Shown one piece after another: positions 28,235 through 37,123 of a stretch of 64,000 bases of DNA. Within the stretch, counting starts at the first letter, position 1, and every line of letters begins with the position of its first letter. The stretch lies in assembly GCF_011604685.1 (NCBI RefSeq), contig NZ_CP050063.1, positions 3,990,501-4,054,500 on the forward strand. Direction: 5' to 3'. Both the position numbers and the translations under genes were made by a program. The notes beneath the pieces were generated by a model. It worked only from the letters and a program-made list of their open reading frames with translations, searched no databases and was not told the origin of the DNA. The stretch comes from Spirosoma aureum (GTDB lineage: Bacteria > Bacteroidota > Bacteroidia > Cytophagales > Spirosomataceae).

Positions 28235-28702
28235 ATGCCAATCCCCGGCCAAAAAGCACCAGATTTCACACTTTTCAACAGCGAAAGGAAAGAAGTATCG
28301 CTCTCGGGTTTTCAAGGTAAGAATGTAGTCGTACTCTTTTTTCCGATGGCGTTTACCAGCGTATGCACCGCTGAACTGTGCGAAATGCGCGATAACATTG
28401 CCACTTATTCGAATCTGGACGCCGAAATTTTAGCCATTTCGGTCGATTCGCCATTCACACTGGCTAAGTTTAAAGAAGATCAGAAGTTTCCATTTAATCT
28501 GTTGTCGGATTTTAATAAGGAAGTTTCCAAAGCTTATAACACGTACTACGAAACCTTCGTCATGAATTTGAAGGGCGTCAGTAAGCGTTCTGCGTTTGTC
28601 GTCGACAAGGACGGAGTTATTCAATATGCCGAAGTCCTCGAAAGTGCGGGTGATGTCCCTGATTTTCTGGCCGTTCGACAAACACTCTCCTCACTCAACT
28701 AA
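28235..28702 (+). CDS. Peroxiredoxin (AhpE-like)
   Basis: Reduces hydrogen or organic peroxides. The 155-residue thioredoxin-fold protein has the peroxidatic cysteine in FPMAFTSVCTAELCEMRD; the TSVCTAELC form with a second cysteine four residues on matches the AhpE-like group rather than classic AhpC. KRSAFVVDKDGVIQYAEV completes the fold. ATG 28235 begins MPIPGQKAPDFTL as usual. A hairpin follows the stop, and a methyltransferase gene on the same strand begins 72 bases on. Confidence 0.93.
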   Translation: MPIPGQKAPDFTLFNSERKEVSLSGFQGKNVVVLFFPMAFTSVCTAELCEMRDNIATYSNLDAEILAISVDSPFTLAKFKEDQKFPFNLLSDFNKEVSKAYNTYYETFVMNLKGVSKRSAFVVDKDGVIQYAEVLESAGDVPDFLAVRQTLSSLN

Positions 28703-28720
28703 TCAGATAAATGATGGCAA

Positions 28721-28757
28721 CTGAATGATCAAGGATGAACTACCATTGATCATTCAG
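28721..28757 (+). terminator. Hairpin after the peroxiredoxin gene
   Basis: CTGAATGATCAA at 28721-28732 and its exact complement at 28746-28757 form a 12-bp stem with a 13-base loop. There is no T-tract, so termination is likely but not certain. Confidence 0.5.
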
Positions 28758-28774
28758 CTGTCATTCGTCAAAAA

Positions 28775-29545
28775 ATGGCCTGGTATCATACTTTTTTCCA
28801 CGGACTACCACAGGAAGCCTGGAAAGCGGCTCAAACCGAAGAACAGACTCAACTAGATCTTGAATTGCTCGTTGAAACACTGGATTTTGGTCCGGATGAT
28901 CGAGTACTTGACATTTTTTGTGGCTATGGACGCCATGCCTTGCCGTTGGCCCGGATGGGTGCTCACGTCATGGGTGTAGACATATCGGAAGAATACATCA
29001 AGGAGCTCAAACTGGCAGCTAAGCGTGAAAAATTATCGCTTGAAGCAGTACAGGCCGATTTTCTGGCCATGCCAGTTGCTGATCTGGCGCACAGTGAGCC
29101 ATTTGATGCAGCCTATTGTTTAGGGAATAGTTTTAGCTTTTTCCCCCGACCTGACATGCTGGCTTTCCTGACTCGAATAGCGGGTTTACTGAAGCCCGGT
29201 GGTCGATTCCTCGCGCATTCAGAAATGATCGCTGAATCAGTCCTGCCAGACTATCAGGAACGGAACTGGCAACCCGTTGGCGAAGCAGAAGAACAGCCAA
29301 TCCTGTTTCTGGTCGAGAATCAGTATGATCCGCTCGAAAGCCGTATCGATTCACACCTTACGTATGTGCGTGGTGGCGAAATGCAGACGCGGATAGCGCA
29401 CCATTTCGTGTACACATTGGCTGAACTAATTCGTCTATTTGTTGAGGCCGGATTTACCGTTATTGCCTGTTATGGTACGGTTGAGGGCGATCCTTACGCC
29501 CTCGGTGATGCGGGCGTGTGGCTTGTGGCCGAACGAGGGCTATAG
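28775..29545 (+). CDS. Class I SAM-dependent methyltransferase
   Basis: A 256-residue Rossmann methyltransferase. Motif I is VLDIFCGYGRHALPLA, motif II GVDIS, and a LLKPGGRFLAHSE strand corresponds to motif III. The LDIFCGYGRH form with the AWYHTFF start is common in a conserved family of unassigned bacterial methyltransferases. The acceptor is unknown. It has no partner gene other than the peroxiredoxin just upstream. Confidence 0.88.
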   Translation: MAWYHTFFHGLPQEAWKAAQTEEQTQLDLELLVETLDFGPDDRVLDIFCGYGRHALPLARMGAHVMGVDISEEYIKELKLAAKREKLSLEAVQADFLAMPVADLAHSEPFDAAYCLGNSFSFFPRPDMLAFLTRIAGLLKPGGRFLAHSEMIAESVLPDYQERNWQPVGEAEEQPILFLVENQYDPLESRIDSHLTYVRGGEMQTRIAHHFVYTLAELIRLFVEAGFTVIACYGTVEGDPYALGDAGVWLVAERGL

Positions 29546-29769
29546 CTGACTATCAGCTTGTTGTAGCCATAGGTTATCATCGTAAAGAGACGGTTTTCAG
29601 TAAATGGCCGTAAAATCCTGTCTTTTTAAAGTTACCAAAGAGAATATTTGATTTTTTTTAGAAATTTTACATTAATCTTAGATTATGCGATCATAAATCC
29701 GTAGTTTTCACCCAATTTACCACCGTTAACTAAGCCAACTTACCACCGTTAAATAAAGGCTGATCATCT
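29546..29769. other. AT-rich regulatory gap upstream of tetR
   Basis: No gene is visible. The region is AT-rich at 29640-29700 and carries the 13-bp direct repeat described separately, immediately before the TetR gene. Confidence 0.5.
29717..29752 (+). promoter_or_regulatory. 13-bp direct repeat, candidate operator
   Basis: TTACCACCGTTAA occurs exactly at 29717-29729 and again at 29740-29752, 23 bases apart (about two helical turns). The second copy ends 17 bases before the TetR start codon. The position suggests binding by the TetR protein itself or by an activator. Confidence 0.5.
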
Positions 29770-30363
29770 ATGGAAGTCATTGAACGTAAGCCACGGTCCC
29801 GCGAAAATATCCGCTCAGGGATATTAGGGACTGCCAAAGCCATCGCCCGCCGGGAAGGCTGGCAAGCTGTCTCGATTCGTAAAATCGCTGACGCAATTGA
29901 ATACAGTGCTCCTATCGTTTATGAATACTTCGACAGCAAGGACGTGTTGTTGAATGAAATCAGAAACGAAGGGTTTCGATTCCTGCATCAGGAATATGAA
30001 CGCATCTTAAAGCTATATCGTGATCCGGAAAAGCGACTTTATGAGATATCGCTCATTCAGTGGGAGTTTGCCCGGCAACAGCCTGAAATTTATCAGGTAA
30101 TGTATAATCTGGATGGAGCTTACTGCACGCTCCCCGTTTGCCAGTCGGATGCCATGCAGGATGTCAGTACGATCGTTAGCGAAATCATTTTTTCTTTCAT
30201 CCCCAAAGCAAAAGAAAGTATTCAGCGACTCTACTTTGAATGGTGGTCTGTTTCGCACGGCATGATTATGTTAGCCATGTTGCTGAAAGATCAACAACCA
30301 CTCGATAAGTCTGAGCAGGTCTATCGTGATGCGATGCGCCGGTTTGTACGCGGGCTTCGGTAA
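29770..30363 (+). CDS. TetR/AcrR family regulator
   Basis: A 197-residue repressor-type protein. The N-terminal helix-turn-helix (about 15-60) reads ILGTAKAIARREGWQAVSIRKIADAIEYSAPIVYEYFDSKDVLLNEI. The C-terminal ligand domain has a WHG-type pattern (WWSVSHGMIMLAMLL). It is followed by an NAD(P)-binding protein gene 26 bases later, probably its co-regulated target. A direct repeat sits just before its start. Confidence 0.92.
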   Translation: MEVIERKPRSRENIRSGILGTAKAIARREGWQAVSIRKIADAIEYSAPIVYEYFDSKDVLLNEIRNEGFRFLHQEYERILKLYRDPEKRLYEISLIQWEFARQQPEIYQVMYNLDGAYCTLPVCQSDAMQDVSTIVSEIIFSFIPKAKESIQRLYFEWWSVSHGMIMLAMLLKDQQPLDKSEQVYRDAMRRFVRGLR

Positions 30364-30389
30364 AGACTGGTATTCTATCTGGCTTCGCT

Positions 30390-31250
30390 ATGCATGTTGC
30401 CATCATTGGTGCAACGGGGATGCTCGGTCAACCCGTTACGCACGAATTGATTGACGCTGGGTTTTCGGTGCGGCTCATAGCCCGCAATGTCGTTGCAACA
30501 CAGCAGCGATTTCCTGGCGTTACTGTTGTTGCTGGTGATTTGCGGAATATCGATAGCCTTGCCAATGCACTACGTGGAATAGATATCGTCTATCTAAATC
30601 TATCCATCAAACAGTGCGAAAAAGAAGCCGATTTTCATACCGAAGCAGAGGGATTAGTTAATTTGATCGAAGCCACTAAACAGGCGGGTATCAGGCGAAT
30701 AGTTTATCTTTCGTCAATTATCATGCGCTATCAGGGCATGAACGGTTTTCGCTGGTGGGTATTTGAGGTAAAGCAGAAGGCAGTTCGACTCATTAAAGAC
30801 TCAGGTATTCCATACAGTATTTTTTATCCATCCTGCTTCATGGATTCGATCAACGGTACGCAACGGATTAATCGTTTCGTGCTTCTTGTGGGTCAATCTC
30901 AGGTTCAACCCTGGTACATAGCGGCCCATGACTATGGGAAACAGGTCGTTCGAGCCTTACAAATAGTAAAGCCTGATCAGAATCAGGAGTATGATATTCA
31001 AGGGCCAGAAGCGATTACGCAACACGAAGCGGCTGAACGTTTTGTCAATGCCTATCGCAAAGAAAAGCTGACTATTGTAACAACACCACCTGTTCTGATG
31101 AAGGTTGGTCGGCTTTTTTCTGCTCAGGCTGATTATGGCTGGCATATTACCGAGGCTCTCAACAACTACCCTGAAGCATTTAGCTCCGAACGAACCTGGG
31201 CCGATCTGAGCAAGCCGGAGACAACAATGGAACAATTTGCAACGCGGTAA
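30390..31250 (+). CDS. NmrA-like NAD(P)-binding protein
   Basis: A 286-residue atypical short-chain dehydrogenase-fold protein. The glycine motif GATGMLGQPVTHELI begins at residue 8, followed by VVAGDLRNIDSLANALRGIDIVYLNLS and the YLSSIIMRYQG strand. There is no clear YxxxK catalytic pair, which is usual for NmrA-type redox sensors and NAD-epimerase-like proteins. It is co-directional with the TetR gene and likely controlled by it. Confidence 0.88.
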   Translation: MHVAIIGATGMLGQPVTHELIDAGFSVRLIARNVVATQQRFPGVTVVAGDLRNIDSLANALRGIDIVYLNLSIKQCEKEADFHTEAEGLVNLIEATKQAGIRRIVYLSSIIMRYQGMNGFRWWVFEVKQKAVRLIKDSGIPYSIFYPSCFMDSINGTQRINRFVLLVGQSQVQPWYIAAHDYGKQVVRALQIVKPDQNQEYDIQGPEAITQHEAAERFVNAYRKEKLTIVTTPPVLMKVGRLFSAQADYGWHITEALNNYPEAFSSERTWADLSKPETTMEQFATR

Positions 31251-31299
31251 TTCGTCTGATGACAAACCATTCCTGGTAACGACCTACTGTTAAAGTAAA

Positions 31300-31328
31300 C
31301 TTCCCGAAAGTTTAGAACTTCCGGGAAG
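31300..31328. terminator. Bidirectional hairpin terminator
   Basis: CTTCCCG/CGGGAAG closes an outer stem and AAGTT/AACTT an inner stem with a TAG loop and one internal mismatch. It lies between the convergent NmrA-like and TonB receptor genes. Confidence 0.65.
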
Positions 31329-31379
31329 CACGTTCAGGTAGTTGTTAGGTAATGTTCAAAGGCTGCGTAATCAATTGTC

Positions 31380-33812
31380 TTATGCTCCACCGGCCCGGCG
31401 CTTTTCGTCTTCAGCACCTCCTGTCCGTCGGCGTGATGGAGTCAGGGTGTCATTTCCGAAACGATAGGTGAGTGAAGCCGTGGCTACCCGTGTATCCTGC
31501 CGCTGGTTAAATTGTTCCCTATAGTTTGCATACTCAGAGGTAGCGTGAAATGGGCTGGTATAGAAAATGTCTGTCATGTTCAGTTTCAGGGTTCCTTTCT
31601 TATTCCACATGCTTTTCTGAAGGCCAATATTTAGCTGCCCCAGCGGTTGAATATCCAGAAATCCGTATAACTGATGCGACTGATAATTCCCGGTCAGATC
31701 GGCGGTCCAGCCGTGCCCGAGTGTAAAGGTGTTTGTACTGTTGATCGTGTAAGCTGGCAAACCCGCGTTCAGCGATGTTCCGGCCAGCTCACCGATAAAT
31801 CGCTGATAGTATGCCACCAGGTTATTATCCATCGACCACCAGCTTGTCGGTTGAACCGGAATCGTCATGGTCAGACCATAATAATCGGAGCGGGTCAGGT
31901 TCTGAAAGGTAGACACCGCCTGCCGATTGCCTTCAGGAGCAGGTTGAACAACGCTGATGATAGGCTGATCGGTGCGGCTATAACTAATGGATGTGATAAA
32001 TTTCTGCTTAAAAGTATGCGTTAGCTCAACGTTGTAACTCAACTGCGGAAACAGCGATGGATTCCCGGAGAAGTAGGTCGTTGCATCGATGTAGGCACGA
32101 AATGGATTAAGCTGGTTATAGGTCGGGCGGTCGATCCGACGGCTTAATGACACGCTTAGATCATGCGTTTTCGACAAAGACTGCTTGAGAAATACGCTGG
32201 GAAATAACTGAAAATAGTTTCGTTTGAAGTCGTTATTGCCAATAACCTGAACGCCTTTGGCAATGGTCTGCTCCCCTCGCAAACCAGCCTGTATCGATAG
32301 CTTTTTGATTGTCTTATTGATCGTAATATAAGCTGCGGTGATGTTTTCGTTGTAGCGAAAATGATTGGTTTTTCCCGTATCGATTATAGTCTGGCCTTCG
32401 ATGAGGTTTGTAAATAGCACATCATTGTCCGAATTAACCCAACTGGTTTTAATGCCTCCCTCCAGCCGTGTCTGATTGGGCAGCGAATGGACGTAGTCGG
32501 CTTTAAAAGACGTAATATTCAAACCGCCGTTCAGATCACCGGCTAATACCGTCGGAGCAATGACCGGTACGCTGTAAGTGGTAGCCAGATTTTGTAATCG
32601 GTGTGTTTCATAATGAGCGAAATCAACGTCAGCCGTCAACTCCCGTTTTCCTGTCGAGTCAAAACTGTGTTTAAGGTTCAGGTTTGTGGCGACATTCGGC
32701 ATGCGCAGCCCGCGATTGTTTGCTGACTGATAGCTGGATTGCAGTTGTCCCTCGGCCCCAAATGTTTTTGTAACATTCGGAATGCTGGCTTTGGCATCCA
32801 TGTCCATCCCATTCACGACCACACCCAGCAGGGTTCGTTTCGATAGAGTATAATCTAAGCCAGCACGATAGGTGTTCGTGATATAACGTGTCTTGCCCGC
32901 ATTGTCCTGATCGCTGCTGCCCGTGAATAGATTATTCTGGTAAAAGTCCCGATGCAGCGTCAGTTGCGTGAAAACATTGCGAACATTATAATTATAGCTC
33001 CCGAAGATGTTTAGTTTTTTGTGCCGGTGGTTTAAGGTAAGGCCACTCGCTAGCTTACCATAACGGCCATACCCATAGCTGGCCGTCACGCTACCATTGG
33101 TGCCCTGACGGCCATCTTTCTTCAGTTTAATCGCAATGATACCGGCGCTGCCAGCTGCATCGTATTTGGCGGGTGGGTTAGTGATCAATTCAATCTTTTC
33201 GACAGAATTGGCTGGTAACGAGCGTAACATATCAGCTAGCTCGGCTCCAGTCATGGGCACACGCTTGCCATCAATCAGAACCAAAACGCCCTGTTTCCCT
33301 CGAAGCGCAAGATTATCATTCTGATCGACAGTTACACCCGGTGAGCGGCTGAGGATTTCAAGGGAAGTGGCTCCCGCGCTGAGTGGACTGGCATCGACAT
33401 TGACGACAATCCGGTCGTTTTCGCGTTCGAAAAGGGGTTTGCGAGCCTGAACGGTAACTTCTTTCAACTGGGTTGTACCACTGGGTTTCAGTTGAATGAC
33501 GGGTAACGTTTCGTTAAACGTGGATATAGCAAAAGGACCAGTCTGTGAGCGGCTGAATCCGACCAGTGAGGCCGATACGAAATAACGCCCTGCCGGAACA
33601 GCCGCGAATTGATAAGCGCCGGAAGCGTTGCTGAACTCGGTCTTAATTACTGTCGAGTCAGTAGCCCGATGCAAGGCTACGGTTGCAAACTCAACTACGG
33701 CACCTGCCGGGTCGTGTACGCTACCGAGAACATTAGGACCATTCTGAGCAAGGGCAATACCTCCGCCCAAACTAATAAAGAATAAAAAGTACGTACGTAG
33801 AAAGAACTGCAT
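31380..33812 (-). CDS. TonB-dependent receptor-type outer-membrane protein
   Basis: An 810-residue protein. A signal peptide (MQFFLRTYFLFFISLGGGIALA) is followed by a carboxypeptidase-like domain (about 25-110; VLGSVHDPAGAVVEFATVAL), a plug (about 115-235; VLVLIDGKRVPMTGAELA, NPPAKYDAAGSAGIIAIKLKKDG) and a barrel annotated in relatives as outer membrane beta-barrel family. The C-terminal residues after the last strand (RFGNDTLTPSRRR) are a short basic, Gly-rich extension. It resembles the receptor at 24.3 kb in layout but is shorter. The substrate is unknown and no SusD is nearby. Confidence 0.88.
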   Translation of the reverse strand: MQFFLRTYFLFFISLGGGIALAQNGPNVLGSVHDPAGAVVEFATVALHRATDSTVIKTEFSNASGAYQFAAVPAGRYFVSASLVGFSRSQTGPFAISTFNETLPVIQLKPSGTTQLKEVTVQARKPLFERENDRIVVNVDASPLSAGATSLEILSRSPGVTVDQNDNLALRGKQGVLVLIDGKRVPMTGAELADMLRSLPANSVEKIELITNPPAKYDAAGSAGIIAIKLKKDGRQGTNGSVTASYGYGRYGKLASGLTLNHRHKKLNIFGSYNYNVRNVFTQLTLHRDFYQNNLFTGSSDQDNAGKTRYITNTYRAGLDYTLSKRTLLGVVVNGMDMDAKASIPNVTKTFGAEGQLQSSYQSANNRGLRMPNVATNLNLKHSFDSTGKRELTADVDFAHYETHRLQNLATTYSVPVIAPTVLAGDLNGGLNITSFKADYVHSLPNQTRLEGGIKTSWVNSDNDVLFTNLIEGQTIIDTGKTNHFRYNENITAAYITINKTIKKLSIQAGLRGEQTIAKGVQVIGNNDFKRNYFQLFPSVFLKQSLSKTHDLSVSLSRRIDRPTYNQLNPFRAYIDATTYFSGNPSLFPQLSYNVELTHTFKQKFITSISYSRTDQPIISVVQPAPEGNRQAVSTFQNLTRSDYYGLTMTIPVQPTSWWSMDNNLVAYYQRFIGELAGTSLNAGLPAYTINSTNTFTLGHGWTADLTGNYQSHQLYGFLDIQPLGQLNIGLQKSMWNKKGTLKLNMTDIFYTSPFHATSEYANYREQFNQRQDTRVATASLTYRFGNDTLTPSRRRTGGAEDEKRRAGGA

Positions 33813-33936
33813 ACTGTATGTCGTTTAGGCTGTCCAGAGAACCGATTTTAAGGGAAAGAGTCAGAAATCAGTTCGTGGCGCGGGATTTCTCCACGAGCGG
33901 GCAAAAACGAGTATCAGCGGATAATGCTATGGTACG

Positions 33937-33974
33937 TTAACCTGGCCAGCGGGGAGGATTGCTGGCCAGGTTAA
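33937..33974 (-). terminator. Hairpin terminator after the YitT-like gene
   Basis: TTAACCTGGCCAGC (33937-33950) pairs exactly with 33961-33974 across a 10-base loop. It lies downstream of the YitT-like gene on its strand and upstream of the receptor gene. Confidence 0.65.
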
Positions 33975-34022
33975 TCAGTATGGAAGGCAGAAAAACGAAA
34001 GTCTACGGAAGAAAATAAGCTG

Positions 34023-34892
34023 TCAATGCAACGGAAGGCTCTTTACTTTTCCACCCGCCACATCATCGACAGTGTGTTGAATGATAAACGCCCTGGGGTC
34101 GGTTGAGATAATCATACTGCGTAGCCTGTTCAATTCCAGTCGGGTGAGCACAACGTACAGGACCGACTCGATATCGTGGTGACTACCGTGTTTTCCGTAG
34201 CCTTCCTGACCTTTGAGCACAGTGACGCCCCAGCCCCGATCAATGATCTGATTCCGGATTTGCTCGTGATGTCTGGAAATAATCAAAACAGCCGTGTATT
34301 CTTCAATACCGTGAATAATGAAGTCTACTGTTTTTGAGGCCGCGAAATACGTGATCATGGAATAAAGTGCCGGACTGACACCCAGAAAGAAGGCCGCAGC
34401 GCTGAAAATGACAACGTTCAGCAACAAGATAACGTCACTTACTTTCAGAATTGGACTGCTTCGGCTAATTAAGAGAGCTGCAATTTCTGTTCCGTCTAAT
34501 ACGGCGCCACCCCGCATAGCCAGACCAATTCCGGCCCCGATAAAGAAGCCACCAAAAACCGAGGTTAATAATAAATCGGGGGTAACATCAGGATAGGGAA
34601 TGATAGCCAGACTGAGCGATAGACCGGCAATACCAAGTGTGCTTTTAAATGCAAACTGTCGGCCAAACTGGCGATAACCTAAGCCGATAAACGGTAAATT
34701 TATAACTAAAAGCCAGATTGGAAGTGGAATGTTAAATATAGACGACAGGAGCATAGAAATGCCTGTAACGCCCCCATCAATAAAATGGCTGGAAAGCAAA
34801 AAGCCTTTAATGCCCATACCAGCACCCAGTACCCCCGCTGTAATGAAAATAGTGTCTTTTATTATTCGAAATGTAGCAGAATGTTGAGTCAT
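34023..34892 (-). CDS. YitT family membrane protein (YitT/DUF161 plus DUF2179)
   Basis: A 289-residue protein with five or six N-terminal helices carrying the family repeats (GAGMGIKGFLLSSHFIDGGVTGISMLL and GGFFIGAGIGLAMRGGAVLDGTEIAALLI) and a cytoplasmic DUF2179 domain (about 200-285; TAVLIISRHHEQIRNQI, GWGVTVLKGQEGYG, VVLTRLELNRLRSMI). Function is unsettled; transport is suspected. ATG 34892 is preferred over TTG or ATG further up because the family starts just before the first helix. The cysK gene lies about 110 bases upstream on the same strand. Confidence 0.87.
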   Translation of the reverse strand: MTQHSATFRIIKDTIFITAGVLGAGMGIKGFLLSSHFIDGGVTGISMLLSSIFNIPLPIWLLVINLPFIGLGYRQFGRQFAFKSTLGIAGLSLSLAIIPYPDVTPDLLLTSVFGGFFIGAGIGLAMRGGAVLDGTEIAALLISRSSPILKVSDVILLLNVVIFSAAAFFLGVSPALYSMITYFAASKTVDFIIHGIEEYTAVLIISRHHEQIRNQIIDRGWGVTVLKGQEGYGKHGSHHDIESVLYVVLTRLELNRLRSMIISTDPRAFIIQHTVDDVAGGKVKSLPLH

Positions 34893-35000
34893 AGAGTAAC
34901 GCTGAAGGTGGTAAATAGTTAATGAATAACTCAATAACATACGTTGAGTAAGCAGGCTGAATAGCGACTTCTTTCCTGTTGCCAACAGATTGCTGCTTAC

Positions 35001-35909
35001 TTAATACAACCCCTCGATTGACAAATATCGTTCACCTGTATCGTAACAGAATGTAAGAATTCGACTTCCTGGAGTAATGTCAGGGAGTTTTTTATATACG
35101 GCTGCCAGCGATGCCCCTGATGAAATACCAACGAAAATGGCTTCTTCCTTGGCTGCCCGCTGAGCCCAGGCGAATGCTTCATCACGGCTAACCTGAATGC
35201 TTCCGTCAATGGAATTGACATGCAGATTCTGGGGAATAAAACCGGCGCCAATGCCCTGAATGGGGTGTGGGCCCGGAGCGCCACCACTAATGACGGGCGA
35301 TGCTTCAGGTTCAACGGCATAGGCTTTCAGATTTGGGAATTTCTCCTTTAGCACTTCCGATACAGCCGTAAGGTGCCCACCTGTACCAACGCCTGTGATG
35401 AGAACGTCGAAACCTTCGGGGAAATCAGCCAGAATTTCCTGGGCGGTTGTGCGTTTATGAATGTCAATATTGGCAGGATTTTCGAATTGTTGGGGCATCC
35501 AGGCACTCGGTGTCGACTCAACCAGTTCGTGGGCTCTGGCAATGGCTCCTTTCATACCCAGTTCGCGGGGAGTCAGATCAAATTCAGCCCCATAGGCGGC
35601 CATGATCTTTCGCCGTTCAATGCTCATCGATTCGGGCATGACCAGAATTAGTTTATACCCTTTGACGGCTGCAACCATCGCCAGACCTATTCCGGTATTA
35701 CCTGATGTGGGTTCAACTATTGTGCTTCCCGTCGTTAATATGCCTTTGGATTCGGCATCTTCAATCATAGCCAGTGCAATCCGGTCTTTTATGCTGGCAC
35801 CAGGATTGGCCCGTTCGAGCTTCATCCACACTTCATAACCAGGAAAAAGTCGGTTCAGGCGAACATGGGGTGTTTGACCGATGGTTTCTAAAATTGTATT
35901 GGCTTTCAT
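35001..35909 (-). CDS. cysK: Cysteine synthase A
   Basis: O-acetylserine sulfhydrylase, a PLP enzyme making cysteine from O-acetylserine and sulfide. The 302-residue protein shows the PLP lysine in [18 protein letters not shown], the substrate loop [14 protein letters not shown], the phosphate-binding GVGTGGHL (usually GTGGT), [11 protein letters not shown] and GISSGAS. It is downstream of the serine acetyltransferase gene on the same strand, so both steps of cysteine synthesis are adjacent. Confidence 0.95.
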   Translation of the reverse strand: MKANTILETIGQTPHVRLNRLFPGYEVWMKLERANPGASIKDRIALAMIEDAESKGILTTGSTIVEPTSGNTGIGLAMVAAVKGYKLILVMPESMSIERRKIMAAYGAEFDLTPRELGMKGAIARAHELVESTPSAWMPQQFENPANIDIHKRTTAQEILADFPEGFDVLITGVGTGGHLTAVSEVLKEKFPNLKAYAVEPEASPVISGGAPGPHPIQGIGAGFIPQNLHVNSIDGSIQVSRDEAFAWAQRAAKEEAIFVGISSGASLAAVYKKLPDITPGSRILTFCYDTGERYLSIEGLY

Positions 35910-35944
35910 GGCTTTAGGTAATTAGGGTGAATGGGTAAATAGTC

Positions 35945-36012
35945 AATAAGGGTAAATGGGCGATTGAAGTAACCGTGTAATCACTGGCTCCAACTACCTA
36001 TTTACCCTTATT
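35945..36012. repeat. Spaced inverted repeat between cysE and cysK
   Basis: AATAAGGGTAAAT at 35945-35957 and its exact complement at 36000-36012 flank a 42-base loop; a further GGGTAAAT lies at 35933-35940. It could act as an attenuator or terminator within the cysteine genes, or be a spacer repeat. Confidence 0.45.
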
Positions 36013-36034
36013 GCTTACTTATTCTATAACTAAA

Positions 36035-36880
36035 TCAGATGACAAAATTAATTGGCTCGGCATCCTCAAGTGATTTAAGCCGAACGTCGGTCTGGTGTTG
36101 ATTGTAAACTAAGGAATAAGGCTCTACACTGCTGGTCAGCCAAACGTTACCACCAATTACTGAATCGTGGCCGACAACCGTACGACCACCCAGAATGGTA
36201 GCGTTGGCATAGATAACAACGTTATTTTCAATAGTCGGGTGACGTTTTTTCTGAGCCATTGATTTGGCAACGTGCGTTGCACCCAGCGTTACACCCTGAT
36301 AAACCTTGACATTGGTGCCAATAATGGTGGTTTCGCCGATAACGACCCCCGTACCGTGATCGATGAAAAATGACCGGCCAATTTGCGCACCCGGATGAAT
36401 ATCGATGCCCGTGTGGCCATGCGCATACTCGGTCAGCATTCGGGGAAGGAGCGGTACGTTCAGGCGAAGTAGCTCATGGGCAATCCGATAGACCGAAATA
36501 GCGTAAAAACCCGGATATACCGCAACAACTTCTTCAATTCCAATAGCAGCCGGATCATTGTCGACAATGGCATGGGCATCCAGAAGCAGATTGTCATAAA
36601 TGGCCGGTAATTGCTCAAAAAACTGATCAGTAATAATCTCTGGGCTAGCTGGTAGGGTAGATGCTAACGGCTGAAGCAGGTGAATAAATTGCTGATGAAT
36701 TTTTTGATAGGTTTCCTCAACATGCTGAGAGGCCGACTGGCAATCCTGCGTTACTGGAAATAAGAGCCGCATGAGCTGGTCAATAAACCGTCCGGCATCT
36801 GGCCGGGAGGGAAGTTTATAACGGTATTGAGTCCGCTGAGCCTGCAGGTGGTCAAGGAATGAAGAGTTAGCGACAATCAT
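36035..36880 (-). CDS. cysE: Serine O-acetyltransferase (EpsC type)
   Basis: Acetylates serine from acetyl-CoA, the first step of cysteine synthesis. The 281-residue protein has a helical N-terminal domain and a left-handed beta-helix made of hexapeptide repeats (from [27 protein letters not shown] through [11 protein letters not shown]), with the catalytic histidine in DHGTG. The long N-terminus marks the EpsC group. ATG 36880 is chosen; a TTG 9 bases upstream is less likely. cysK follows after 125 bases. Confidence 0.93.
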   Translation of the reverse strand: MIVANSSFLDHLQAQRTQYRYKLPSRPDAGRFIDQLMRLLFPVTQDCQSASQHVEETYQKIHQQFIHLLQPLASTLPASPEIITDQFFEQLPAIYDNLLLDAHAIVDNDPAAIGIEEVVAVYPGFYAISVYRIAHELLRLNVPLLPRMLTEYAHGHTGIDIHPGAQIGRSFFIDHGTGVVIGETTIIGTNVKVYQGVTLGATHVAKSMAQKKRHPTIENNVVIYANATILGGRTVVGHDSVIGGNVWLTSSVEPYSLVYNQHQTDVRLKSLEDAEPINFVI

Positions 36881-37123
36881 AAGAGTCAATGCAAAAGTCG
36901 AGACAAGTCAGTTCGCTATAAAAGAGCTAAAAAAAGTAGAATAGTTGCCCCGTAATGAGGAAATGATACAACACTTGGGGGAGCTTATTAACGGCAAATT
37001 ACGTTCATATACGAAGGTAATTTGTTACTATGACAACAAATAACGTACCGTAAAGTTCGGCTGGCCAGTTTGGCTCTGATTTTGTTCTATTAGTAGTTCA
37101 TTTACACGTCGACAAGAACTGCC

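Noticed and set aside
24322..34000. Possible polysaccharide utilisation locus from two TonB-type receptors
   Set aside because: There is no SusD-like protein or glycosidase beside either receptor, and the genes between them are unrelated.
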